In this document: piece by piece, positions 1 to 10,054 of the stretch
Layout: the number at the start of each line of letters is the position of its first letter
Numbering within the stretch: the first letter of the stretch is position 1
Assembly: GCF_020283565.1 (NCBI RefSeq)
Contig: NC_060059.1
Span: 29,709,838 to 29,773,837, forward strand
Direction of reading: 5' to 3'
Origin: Trifolium pratense
Lineage: Eukaryota > Streptophyta > Magnoliopsida > Fabales > Fabaceae
Length of the DNA: 64,000 bases
Notes under the pieces: model-generated
What the model saw: only the letters and a program-made list of their open reading frames with translations
What the model was told of the DNA's origin: nothing
Database searches by the model: none
Made by a program: the position numbers and the translations under genes

Positions 1-199
1 AGAATTAGATAGACAAACCGTAGAATTACCGAAATGAGCCAAGGTGGATGGAGATGAAACATACTGGATAACCATCAAACAACGAACGAATAGTCCCAAA
101 CAGCCGTAGAAAAATGTTCTAGCAGTGAGAGACGTGGTGGTAGATACACACAACGAATGAGAATTTCAATAACCAAGAACCTGAAAAATTGAACCAACA

Positions 200-762
200 T
201 ATCTTAGAGTGCAACCAGAGTGACAAAACACCAAATTCTTGCAAAACTGAGGCTCGTGTGACTGTTCAAAACAATAAAAAAAAACACACAATCGCAAAAC
301 AAAATCATTAAGACACCTCAAACGTGGGACCCATAAACTGTAGAAAGGGTTCCAACAGAACCGGACGGAGGAGACAAGCTGGTGGCAAGAAGCGGCGGCG
401 AAAAATGGTGCCTGTGGAAAGCAACTGCAATGGTGGTGGTGCAGAGCACCGTTTCCGACAGCAAAACTTCTAAGATGGCAAATTGGTATATTCTGATTTT
501 GATGGTGGGGCACATGTCTCCTACGACAATGATGGCAGTTTCGGTGACTGCTCCGAGACCAAATCATCGTGTCACTTGGACACCAAACAACAAAAGTGAC
601 GAGAATAGGGTTAGCCTTGACGGTGGTTGAACCCAAAGACGAAGTAGGATTTTGAACTAGCTCTAGATAGCAAGTTGAATAATATAGAATGATCAACTTT
701 ATTTTACAATGAGGTTGTGCAAACTTATATATAACAGAGAATCTCTCAATAAAGGAAAAATA
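200..762 (-). repeat. Possible copia LTR-retrotransposon leader remnant
   Basis: Read on the minus strand, this stretch resembles the junction of a copia LTR, its primer-binding site and untranslated leader. A TATA-like tract near 727-736 is followed by an AT-rich segment ending in an ATTCAA-like run. A degraded initiator-Met primer-binding site follows at about 658-675 (CTATCTAGAGC, against the usual TATCAGAGC). A 176-codon open frame (166-696, minus) crosses it but resembles no host protein I recognise and probably belongs to this leader. No matching second LTR is present. The left part (1-200) shows nothing I can name. Assignment is by resemblance only. Confidence 0.35.
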
Positions 763-830
763 GAAAGTAAGAAACTAAATCAATACTAATAAATAATAAT
801 CAACATTATTAAAAATGATGAATTTCAAAA

Positions 831-902
831 AGGGCCCAACCGGGTTCGAACCGGTGACCTCTTGATCTGCAGTCAAATGCTCTACCACTGAGCTATGGAC
901 CC
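831..902 (-). tRNA. tRNA-Cys (GCA)
   Basis: The reverse complement folds as a 72-nt cloverleaf. The acceptor stem GGGTCCA pairs with TGGGCCC, with discriminator U. The D-arm is GCTC-loop-GAGC. The anticodon loop CTGCAGA gives anticodon GCA. The T-arm ACCGG/CCGGT encloses TTCGAAC, so A and B boxes are intact. A short T-run just downstream on the minus strand (complement of 826-830) can serve as the Pol III terminator. It differs from plastid tRNA-Cys as I know it, so I take it as nuclear. First copy of the tandem duplication. Confidence 0.97.
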
Positions 903-1059
903 GTTGGTGGTATTCATACCCCATAGATCTTTTTTGGCAATTTTAATGAGACTAGTTAATTTTACTACTTGCAATAATATGCATGCAAAATGAAAGTAAG
1001 AAACTAAATCAATACTAATAAATAATAATCAACATTAATAAAAATGATGAATTTCAAAA

Positions 1060-1131
1060 AGGGCCCAATCGGGTTCGAACCGGTGACCTCTTGATCTGCA
1101 GTCAAATGCTCTACCACTGAGCTATGGACCC
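1060..1131 (-). tRNA. tRNA-Cys (GCA), T-stem variant
   Basis: Second copy in the 229-bp tandem duplication. It equals its neighbour except for one substitution in the 3' strand of the T-stem (CCGAT instead of CCGGT), which creates a C-A mismatch in the T-arm. Anticodon GCA, acceptor stem, D-arm and B-box core are unchanged. It may still be transcribed, but folding and charging could be weakened. Confidence 0.93.
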
Positions 1132-1390
1132 GTTGGTGGTATTCATACCCCATAGATCTTTTTTGGCAATTTTAATGAGACTAGTTAATTTTACTACTTG
1201 CAATAATATGCATGCAAAATGATTGAAAAGGGTTTCCCAATTCTTTTTTTGTTTGGTGTACAATGGAGCCAATGAGAATTGAACGTAGACAAATCCTAGT
1301 GGCTTAAGGGTATACTAGTTCTACTAAAAAATAACTTCTTTATAAACTATTGTATTCTTATTAAAATTTAAAAGTGTTGAAATTCAAAAA

Positions 1391-1462
1391 AGGGCCCAAC
1401 CGGGTTCGAACCGGTGACCTCTTGATCTGCAGTCAAATGCTCTACCACTGAGCTATGGACCC
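1391..1462 (-). tRNA. tRNA-Cys (GCA)
   Basis: Third copy, with the same mature 72-nt sequence as the copy at 831-902, including intact T-stem and anticodon GCA. The immediate 3' flank (TTTTTT on the minus strand, complement of 1385-1390) is a good Pol III terminator. Beyond about 15 bp the flanks differ from the other two, so it arose from an older duplication or a separate insertion. Confidence 0.97.
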
Positions 1463-1721
1463 ACTGGTGGTATTCTTATCTAATCAACCTACTGTAAACG
1501 TGTTTACCAAAATTTCCTTCTTTGATATTGCTCTATTTATTTATTACTACCTAACCTTTCCTTGTGTAATAATTTGAATGGCATTGTGCATAAAATGTAT
1601 AATTAATTTAACTACATTAAAATTGTGTTTGAGATAAACAAGAGTATTTCACCAGTCTTAATTATATTTGACAGTTTCTGGTTCTTCATTCTTACTGATA
1701 TATTAAATGCATGTTATCCAG

Positions 1722-2524
1722 GAGAATAAAGATATTTTGGGCGATGGTTACGAAGGTGATGTTCTTGGGGAATCCACACCAGATGTTATAGTCAATGAAG
1801 TTGTATGTTTCTCTTCTTCTCTATTTTTTCCTTACATTTTTCTACTCACACACGCACACAAATTTATATATATGTAATGTATGCATGTATTTTAATTTCA
1901 CATGTTATATGAGTATATTAAAAATAGATATTGACGAAAAAAATTGCAAAAACGTTATTTTTTAAATACATGTTTGAAAAATTTGTTACATTCAATCAAT
2001 GGTCAAGATTTATCAGATATAAAAAATGAAAATATCTAAACATTCACACACACAATATTGCCCCATATCTTCCATTTATGTGTGAGACTTTTCAATCCCC
2101 GTCTAGAAACAACCTTGGAAACAGTTTTTTGAACAAGCCCTTGGAAACAGTTATTATCAAGAACAATCACAGAAACCCGAAATTATCTAATAAGTCAAAG
2201 ATAAATCTTTATGATTGATGAAAATTGGTCCAAATCTTTGTCAAAATGCTTCCTTGGAATGTTTCCTTCAAACTCACTAAACCTCAGATCTAGAAAATTC
2301 AATTCCGGTAACTGAGGAACAAATTCAGTCTTCAGGAAACTTTCCGGTGAAGCAGTTAACACTTTTTGTTTTTGAAACAGTCAATGTTAGTACTTTAATT
2401 GTTAATTTGATAGTATTTGCTGAAAGTGAGAATCGAACCTGCGACCATCCTTATCACTTTAATCCTTGACTTGTCCACCCCAGCCACCAACCCAACCTTA
2501 TGTTTCCCTGCCGTTAACACTTAT

Positions 2525-2564
<40 letters not shown>

Positions 2565-3125
2565 GAGATGGGAGGAGATGGCCAAGATTGTGTGTGAGAA
2601 GGTGTAGATGTTCTCGTTGTTATTTTAAAAATTTGGACCATTGATTAAATCTAAAGGTGTTTTCTTTGGGTTTCACCGGTGAGAGACTTAATTGAACCCT
2701 CACCCTAGATGCCACCAGCTAAATTATTGTAAAGAATAAAAATCCCAGAAAAAGTAGTATTTATGATATGGCCTCAAATAATATTAGTAAAGCATTTTGC
2801 ACCAGCACCTCGGAACATTAACTCCTGGTTCTACCCCTGTATAGCCTACAATCACATTTGGGGTTTAACACGATAGACATTCACTATATTATTATTGGTT
2901 TATATTTTTAATGGTTAGGTTGACATATTCTTCCTTTTAGAGTTTTGAGTTATTTTATTTTTATGTTTCACCATTCTATAAACTTTGATCTATCCACAGA
3001 TGAAGGGTGAGATGGAACTTATTGAGAAGTTGTTACAAACTGAAATTAATATATTCCGCTCAATCAGAGATGGAAGTGCTTACATGCAGCATATGGAGGA
3101 TTTCTATTACATCACATTACTAGAG
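1722..3125 (+). CDS. Two orphan exons of an unidentified gene
   Basis: Two short open segments have plausible splice borders. Exon A is 1722-1802 (after CCAG, before GTATGT) and gives 27 codons ending in PDVIVNEV. Exon B is 3000-3125 (after CCACAG, before GTATGG) and gives 42 codons beginning MKGEMELIEKLLQTE and ending YYITLLE. Both are in phase 0, so they would join in frame across a 1.2-kb intron. No start exon, later exon or stop is convincing in the flanks. I do not recognise the family; the segment is mostly helical and acidic. It may be an internal piece of a gene captured or left behind by a transposon. Confidence 0.4.
2113..2152 (-). mobile_element. Micro-retroinsertion (12 bp) with 14-bp TSD
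   Basis: The 14-bp sequence CCTTGGAAACAGTT occurs at 2113-2126 and 2139-2152. It brackets only 12 bp, which on the minus strand read GCTTGTTC followed by AAAA. The layout equals a target-primed retroposon reduced to its 3' tail. Confidence 0.6.
2417..2500 (-). repeat. tRNA-like SINE fragment
   Basis: On the minus strand a Pol III B box (GGTTCGATTCT) follows an A-box-like GGCTGGGGTGG at roughly the tRNA spacing. The cloverleaf cannot close, so this is not a tRNA gene. No clear target duplication was found. An (AC)n microsatellite follows at about 2528-2561. Confidence 0.4.
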
Positions 3126-3302
3126 GTATGGTCATTCACTTTAAAAAACCTCAAAGGATTACTTGTGCAATTCTTACGTTCTGTTAGATATAAGAAAATA
3201 TCTTTGATATTATATTAGAGAATCATAATTTATTTTTTATAATGTTAGAATTAGTTTTTATATTACTTATTGTTAATATGATTTGTTTTCTGAATTTCCT
3301 GT

Positions 3303-3560
3303 TTGTTTAGGATTGAGTCTACGAATCCCTATAAGTTGGAATTAGTGTTCACTGTTCAGTCTTTTGTATCAAACTGATGTCAACCTGATTTTGTGAGGTT
3401 AAGTTGGGCCTTAAAGAAGTCCACTCTTGGGATTCGTTAGTATCAGAGCCTATCTAAAATCCATTGGACCATCTGTTGTAAGCCACTAGGGTCGCTCTAG
3501 ATGTCTAGTCCTAGGCTTGAGAGGTGTATTTAGGTCTCATATGAGATACGGCGTGAAAAA
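3303..3560 (+). repeat. LTR/TRIM-like remnant with primer-binding site
   Basis: The stretch contains TTAGTATCAGAGCC at about 3449-3462, close to the initiator-Met tRNA-complementary primer site of plant LTR elements. It is preceded by a segment typical of repetitive LTR ends and followed by an untranslated tract without open frames. It is too short for an autonomous element; a solo or miniature LTR element is possible. Assignment is weak. Confidence 0.3.
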
Positions 3561-5440
3561 TTCTAAGAAATTTTTTCATTCTCTTGTTATTTTTTCTAGT
3601 CTTTTCAATTCTCTCTTCATTTAGTTGTGGTATATAATAAACTCCTTTCCAAAATTGTATACCAATTTATAATAATATATTGTCATTAAAGTGTATATTA
3701 TTGTCCCTTTATATAGTACTACTGTACATTAGTTTATTGTTGGGGTATATTATCCCTTGAGATATGGAAAAAGAGTGTATCAGATAAACTTGAAGAAGGG
3801 AGGTAGTGAATGGTCTCTCCAACCCCATTTTCTTCTTGGTAACTGTTTGGGAGAATGGGTATAACGTTAGTCCATCAAAGACAAGTGACGTTAATTAATT
3901 TGCTCCTAAAAGAAATTTAACATTACTTTAGTCCCTTTAATTATGGAAAGGAACATCAAAATTTTCCTGTTGTTTTAAAACATGACCATGTTAGTAAATT
4001 GTATCACTATTTTTTGTTTGAGAGACAAACTGGCAACTTTATTTTTAAAGTACCAAACTGATGTTACTTTCTATGATAAAAGACTAAACTGAAATCAACT
4101 GTTTAGAAAATTAGTTAATGTCACTTGTATCTGAAGGGGACTTTAACAAGCATGTACTCCTATTTAATGATGTAATTACACAATTGCCATTTCTTATAAA
4201 TATATTACTTCAGTTTTTGTTATTAATGGCATTGCTTAATTGTTAAATTATTTCAGCATGTAAGATCAAATTACCAAGTTGCCTCAAGGTCAGAACAAGA
4301 TGTAAATAACAGCTTATCCTGAGCCAACAAGGGTTCATGCTGGCAAGGCCAGACAGTTGATGTCCATGCACAACTAGACATATACTACATACATACACAC
4401 TGGAAAAATGATATTGGAGAAAAGCATATATATATTTCAGATCACCTGCAGCCAAATCTTTTCTGGTATGGTAGGATCTACTTAAGAAGTGTCCACATTT
4501 AGTGTCCAATTGTCTCGAATTGAATTTATCTTCATTGGACGGCCACAGTTGCAACTTGCAATGCCAAGTACTAAACTGGAAAATGGATTGTCAAACTGTC
4601 AAGATGCAGTTATCTTTAGGTAACGGTTACGATACAGAAAGAAAAATGCTAGCAAAACATTTTTAACACAATTTTTCTTAAAAACACTCTTATGAATGAG
4701 GGGAATTAATTAATGAATTTTACCCAATTATGGAGTGGTTTGAAATTTTGTTGGCATGATATAACAAATCAAATCTAAGCATCACCTTAGTGTGTCTCAG
4801 GTTTCCTGTCTAAAATTAGTGCAATGCATTCCTAAGGATCTCGTAGATTTCCTATATTCATTTTTTTTTTCTTTCTGATTATCTGTTCAATTCAAAGTAA
4901 TTGTTTCCATAACTTTGTAAGGAAGAATTAAAGATAATATAATTTGATATTTATTATTTTCCTCATAAAGGGAAAAACTAGAATGTGGCTACTTGTTTCC
5001 ACAACTTTCTGTTTCATTAGTGAAATATACATGTATTGATAGCAAGGAAAATCTCAGAATTGTAACACTTTCAGTTCTAACATTACAGTCATTTTTGCAC
5101 ATTATTATTTATTGGAAAATGCTAACTAGTATCTTTGGGGCACTTGTTATGAAAATAAAAAACAGAATAATTGTCTTAAGGTTAATTTTGAAGAAAATGA
5201 ACTTGTAATGTTTCCTTGAATTTCTTCGCCTAAAGACATTTTTTCCATCCAACAAAGAATTAGATTAAACTGACACGGAGAAAGAGAGGCAATTGAAAGT
5301 CATGAAGCAACACGTAGAGCGAAAAGAAACAAAGCACAAGAGAAGAGATGAAAGTTGAAACATAGCACTTGATGAAAAAATAAAGGTGAGAGAATTCACC
5401 AAAAAGTTGAAAAAAGAATTAAAAACATTTTAATATATAT
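3561..5440. other. AT-rich intergenic stretch, no gene seen
   Basis: Long stretches lack any convincing open frame. At about 4648-4700 the segment GCTAGCAAAACATTTTTAAC resembles the end of the MITE family seen at 54.0 kb, but its partner end was not located. The 103-codon frame on the minus strand (4243-4554) has no recognisable features. Confidence 0.5.
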
Positions 5441-5447
5441 TAAAAAA

Positions 5448-5519
5448 AGGGCCCAACCGGGTTCGAACCGGTGACCTCTTGATCTGCAGTCAAATGCTCT
5501 ACCACTGAGCTATGGACCC
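5448..5519 (-). tRNA. tRNA-Cys (GCA)
   Basis: Fourth tRNA-Cys copy, about 4 kb from the cluster, with the same mature 72-nt sequence as the copies at 831 and 1391. Anticodon GCA and all stems are intact. A run of seven T follows the 3' end on the minus strand, the best terminator of the four. The flanks are unrelated to those of the other copies. Confidence 0.97.
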
Positions 5520-5588
5520 AATGTTATTTGTTTTGTCAATCATGTGATTATATTGCAAACGTTATTAGTCAAATTTAATTTCCATACT

Positions 5589-5781
5589 AAAATATACCAT
5601 CCTTCTTTTTTACTCAAAATATATATATATATTTGTCTTAAATGAAGTGATAATCCACTGAAATTAAATTCACATATAATTGTGAGATCCCGGGTTCAAA
5701 CCCGTATCATGACGTCCCGCCTAACATTTTCGGCATTTTTGCCAATTGAGTTAGAACTTGTGGCAAAAATATACCATCCTT
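5589..5781 (-). mobile_element. Full-length SINE with perfect 16-bp TSD
   Basis: A 161-bp insert (5605-5765) lies between perfect 16-bp direct repeats AAAATATACCATCCTT (5589-5604 and 5766-5781). On the minus strand it begins with a tRNA-like head: A box TAACTCAATTGGCA and B box GGTTTGAACCC. It runs through an AT-rich body and ends in GAGTAAAAAAG. Intact duplications indicate a fairly young insertion. Confidence 0.8.
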
Positions 5782-5836
5782 TATAAGGGATATGATAAAA
5801 CTAACATTTGCTACCATAAAATAAATAAATTAATAA

Positions 5837-7448
5837 TTTGCTACTATTAATTGATAAAATAAATAAATTAATAGTTTGATATTCCTTTTTTTTTAAAGGC
5901 AAATATGAATTATATATATACACTGAATAATCTCCTCCGCACAAGGTGTACCGAGAAGATTACAAAAGATTACAAAAAGTCAATAACAAAGTAGCAACAT
6001 GAATAATTACTCAATGCCCAAACAAGTAAGGAGGCTAAACCACCATCTATGGTAGTTTGAAACTAGATTAATGTTCGTTGTCTTCAACCACTGAAAGGAG
6101 TAAAGTTTGATCTTGTACAATAAATGAGATAGGCACCTCCGTGTTTCTGAAAAGCCTATGATTTCTTTCGTTCCACACAACCTAAACACAGACGAGCCAA
6201 ATGATTTGCAGAAAGGAACGACGTGCTCTAAGACCACCTAATGAATAAGTAAATTAAAGGAAATGGCCTGATAGACTTTGAGAGTCCCCCGACAAGAAAC
6301 CAGTCCAATAATCCAATCTCAAACTAACGACCAAAGGGAACCAAACATACCGCAAGAGAGAATAATTGTTGAACTGATTCAACACCTCCGCAACCAGATA
6401 CGCATAAATGAGAATTTGCAGTGATGATGCCTCAAGATACCAAATTTGATTTTGTCGGCAACCTATCTCGCAAGAGCCTCCAGGCAAAAATAGGCACCTT
6501 CAAGGGAACCTGTTTGTGCCAAATAAGATCTTTCAGTTGCAATGGAACATGCTGTTGGTAGGGATGGCAAAAATATTCATACCCGCAAATATCCGAGGAG
6601 AAATATATGGATATTATATTAAGTTTTGGTAAAAAGAAGAAAAATGAATGCGGTGGCATTGTTGTAAATTGAAAGTGAAATGTATGAATATTATTATGTG
6701 TTAATATTTTTTTATTTCTTTTAAGAAATTTTAGGTATAATTAGAAAAAATATTTTTTTTAAAAAAAAATTATCATTCATGGATATCTGTTGATATCCGC
6801 GAATACCTCAAAATCCGCGGATTAACCGCTTAGTGGATACCCGCACGGATATGGAGCGGATACGGATATCATATTTATCTAATGGAGTGGACACGAATAT
6901 CATACTATATGTGCCCATGGATATCCATTGACATCCTTAGCTGTTGGGAAGTCGATAATTGATATGCACCACGAATAGAGTAACCTTGCCTAGGATCTGG
7001 CTGCCACTGCCACACATCGGAAATCTGGCCTGCAAAAAGAGATCGTGAAGTAAAGTCGGACACTCTCCTAACATCTTCTCCTCTCACGCCCACAGCTGTC
7101 TCTGCCACACCCACGCCTCCCCTCCAGCCTCCCACCCTAAAGAAGACATCTCGGCTACCGTACTCGATTTGTTGTCCGCTAAATCGAATAGGCGTCTAAA
7201 CTACTCGCACAAGGGAATCCCGCCTAACCAAGGATCAGTCCAAAAAAAAAGTAATTGAACCATCCCCACCTTTTTCGCCACACACTCCCCAAACCACTCA
7301 CCCCCTAGATCTCCTGTAATCACAAATTCTAACCATGTCCCTCCACCAAGAAGACCAACTCCTCCCGCCCTCTCTCAAACACCCTCTCTCCTCCCCATAT
7401 CCAGCGCCAATACCCTAAACCAAAAACCCTTTGCTATTATTAATTGAT
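5837..7448 (-). pseudogene. 5'-truncated, degenerate LINE (L1-type) 3' end
   Basis: On the minus strand, translation in shifting frames gives the C-terminal part of a plant LINE polyprotein. From about 7430 downward come DPWLGGIPLCE, then WQWQPDPRQGYSIRGAYQL, then the zinc-binding zf-RVT segment with LIWHKQVPLKVPIFAWRLL, then a WNERNHRLF-like tail. A 3' untranslated end and a T-run on the plus strand (5886-5894, the poly-A tail) follow. Several stops and frameshifts make it non-functional. A 19-bp near-repeat (TTTGCTACTATTAATTGAT at 5837-5855 and the same with one mismatch at 7430-7448) is the likely target duplication. A small local duplication separates it from the tail. A hAT-type MITE interrupts the zf-RVT region. 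Confidence 0.8.
6551..6947. mobile_element. 381-bp hAT-type MITE inserted in the LINE
   Basis: The element spans 6559-6939, flanked by perfect 8-bp duplications GCTGTTGG (6551-6558 and 6940-6947). The ends are imperfect inverted repeats: TAGGGATGGCAAAAATATTC against TAAGGATGTCAATGGATATC. An 8-bp duplication with TAGGGATG-like ends fits the hAT superfamily. It carries no transposase and consists of AT-rich sequence with repeated GATATCCGC-like words. Conceptual removal with one duplication makes the flanking LINE reading frame continuous. Confidence 0.85.
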
Positions 7449-8121
7449 GCTGGGATAGCTTCACTTGAGTCAATTTTTGTGTTAATAACTTCCTCGTATT
7501 TTTTTTTTGTAAAAAATAAATAAAATTTACTTTGAATAAAACACTCAAGTTTGGTCTCTATTATATTTTTATATTTACAATGATATGACATACGACTTTA
7601 TCTCGTAAATTCATCAAAGCGGATTAATTATTTACTTTTTGTTGATTAAATTACAAAAATGAAAAATTGTCTAGTTCGGCGGCGGCTTCGCCCTTCACCG
7701 ACTTCCTCATGTTGCAGTTCCGACTTTACGCCATCACAAATGGTAGTTTCAACAGTGAACTCAAGGGGCGAAACTAACAATTAAATTTAAAAAGACAAAA
7801 TCAAACAATTATAAAACTTAGGGTTGAAACTACATTTAAGTTTTATTTTTAAAATATTAAAATAATGAGAAATTAGTTCGATCTCTGACTTGAATATTAA
7901 TTTGAATCCTACAAACTTCGAAGAATAACCAATCATGCACTTGTGCATGAATGATAACCGATTTATGCTATAAAAAAAAAATAATGTGAGATTTTTCATA
8001 TATAAAAATTGAATTGGATCAATATATCTCTTTTTGATCAAATGGTTGTGATCAATTGTCTTATATTTGGATCAATCTCTACCATTCATTACACTGAATG
8101 CTAAAAAGAAAATTGGAACAA

Positions 8122-8530
8122 ATTTAACTTGGGTAAATAGTGTTATACCCCCCTGCAAAATAGGTGAGTTTTGCGTTACCCCCCTGCAAATTTTTTTTTT
8201 GAGATTACCCCCCTGCAATGTCAAGATTCTTTGCGTTACCCCCCTGGCTCAACAAGTGGACATATGACATGGACGAATCTTGATGTGGCATGACACGTGG
8301 AAATTAATTTATTTTTTATTTATTTTTAATTGCCAACTCAGTAATTATTTATTTTTTAATTAAAAAAAAATGAAAAAAAAACTTTTTTTTTTTAAAGAAA
8401 TTTTTTTTTAATTTTCCGTAAAAAAAAAGTAGTTTTTTTTTTATTTTTCCGTCAAAAAAAAAACCCAACTTTCTATCTTCTTTCTTTCTATTTTCCGTAA
8501 AAAAAAATGTTGTTTTTTTTATTATTATTA

Positions 8531-8581
<51 letters not shown>

Positions 8582-8791
8582 GTATTTGCTATTATATATA
8601 TATATATATATAAAATGTATTATATTTTTTTTTATATAATAACAACTTTTAGTAAAAAAAAAAAATAACAAAACTTTCTTTTAAGTATGTTCGTAAAAAT
8701 ATAACAACTTTTAAGTTTTTTTTTTCATTTTTTTAAGCAAAAAATAAATAATTACTGAGTTGGCATTTATTATATAAAAAAAATATAATAC

Positions 8792-8852
<61 letters not shown>

Positions 8853-9283
8853 GCAAATACAATAATAATAATAATAACTAATAATAAAAAAAAACAACTT
8901 TTTTTTACGGAAAATAGAAAGAAAGAAGATAGAAAGTTGGGTTTCATTTTTTTTTTACAGAAAAATTAAAAAAAAAAACTACTTTTTTTTTACGGAAAAT
9001 AAAAAAAAAGTTTCTTTAAAAAAAAAGTTTTTTTTCATTTTTTTTAATTAAAAAATAAATAATTACTGAGTTGGCAATTAAAAATAAATAAAAAATAAAT
9101 TAATTTCCACGTGTCATGCCACGTCAAGATTCGTCCATGTCATATGTCCACTTGTTGAGCCAGGGGGGTAACGCAAGGAATCTTGACATTGCAGGGGGTA
9201 ATCTCAAAAAAAAAAATTGCACGGGGGTAACGCAAAACTCACCTATTTTGCAGGGGGTATAACACTATTTACCCATTTAACTT
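8122..9283. mobile_element. 1144-bp Mutator-like foldback element
   Basis: The element (8131-9274) is bounded by a perfect 9-bp duplication ATTTAACTT (8122-8130 and 9275-9283), the size typical of Mutator-like elements. It is almost entirely one inverted repeat. The left arm begins GGGTAAATAGTGTTATACC and the right arm ends in its complement. Arm similarity runs about 450-500 bp, through homopolymer-rich blocks, to an (ATT)n/(TA)n core around 8521-8850. No transposase frame exists. It lies just upstream of the DIM1 leader exon. Confidence 0.88.
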
Positions 9284-9368
9284 TCTTTTTCTCCTTGTTT
9301 TCAATATTTGCGTTTTCCGTTTCAGCGTCATCATCTCTGGAAGCTTCAGGAAGCATCAACACGTCACT

Positions 9369-10024
9369 GTAAGTACCCCTCTTCCACTTCTCCACACTTT
9401 TTTCTTCAAAACCATAAAACCCTAATTTTCTTCTTCCCTCTCAAATCCAAGTATGTATCTGTTCTTGAGTAAATTGATCTTTCAATTTGTTTTATCTTGT
9501 ACATAGCTCTTATTCAAGTTTCTTGCTTCTGTTTAGTGTTGTTTTAAAACTATCTGAACATGGTTTGATTCTTTCATTTTTGTTTTCCTTGTTATGTTGA
9601 TTATTAGCTTGTCATTGTGATTCTGTTTAGTGTTAGTTGATATTGGTGAGGTTTAGTTCTGTTTATAAATTACTAGAGTTATTTCTTGAACTTTTGTTTT
9701 TAAATTTAGGTTGGTTTTCAACCCTAGGTTTTTAGCATGAATTTGAGGGAATGAGAGTGTAACTTGTTAAAATTGTATTACAAGTTTTTATTGTAACTTG
9801 TTAATGAAACTGTGTTTCAAACGTTCAATGGTTTCTTTAGATTAGTAATTAAGTAATAACTTAAAGGATATAACTGGTTATTATCGTCGACACAGGCACA
9901 GCAGCGGAGCGTGTGGCCAATCTTTACTCTACAATAGAACTTTCAATTGCACCAATTTTTATTTTTAATTTCAAAATGTGGAAACCCTAACTAAGAAAAG
10001 GGGATTTTGTGTTGTTTCGAGCAG
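9369..10024 (+). other. Probable 5'-UTR intron of the DIM1/YLS8 gene
   Basis: A GTAAGT donor follows CGTCACT at 9368/9369 and a TTTCGAGCAG acceptor ends at 10024, 30 bp before the start codon. The interval is T-rich, as plant introns are. It includes the telo-box-like word AAACCCTAA near 9417-9425, often found in promoters and leaders of plant housekeeping genes. The untranslated first exon would lie within about 9290-9368, directly beside the Mutator-like element. Confidence 0.6.
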
Positions 10025-10054
10025 AAAGTAGAGTAGTGATAAAGAACAAGAAAG

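Larger units (their letters stand above)
763..1220. repeat. 229-bp tandem duplication carrying a tRNA gene
   Basis: Positions 763-991 and 992-1220 are nearly identical direct repeats. Each contains one complete tRNA-Cys gene plus the same AT-rich flanks, starting GAAAGTAAGAAACTAAAT and ending GCATGCAAAATGA. Only a few substitutions separate the copies (for example ATTATTA/ATTAATA upstream and one change in the T-stem), so the duplication is recent. It raised tRNA-Cys copy number locally. Confidence 0.9.

Noticed and set aside
166..696. 176-codon minus-strand frame as a host gene
   Set aside because: Unusual Cys/His-rich composition without a domain, and it overlaps what looks like a copia leader with a degraded primer-binding site.
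831..5519. Plastid-derived tRNA insertions
   Set aside because: The four tRNA-Cys genes match the nuclear type and differ from plastid tRNA-Cys as I know it, and no plastid flanks are present.
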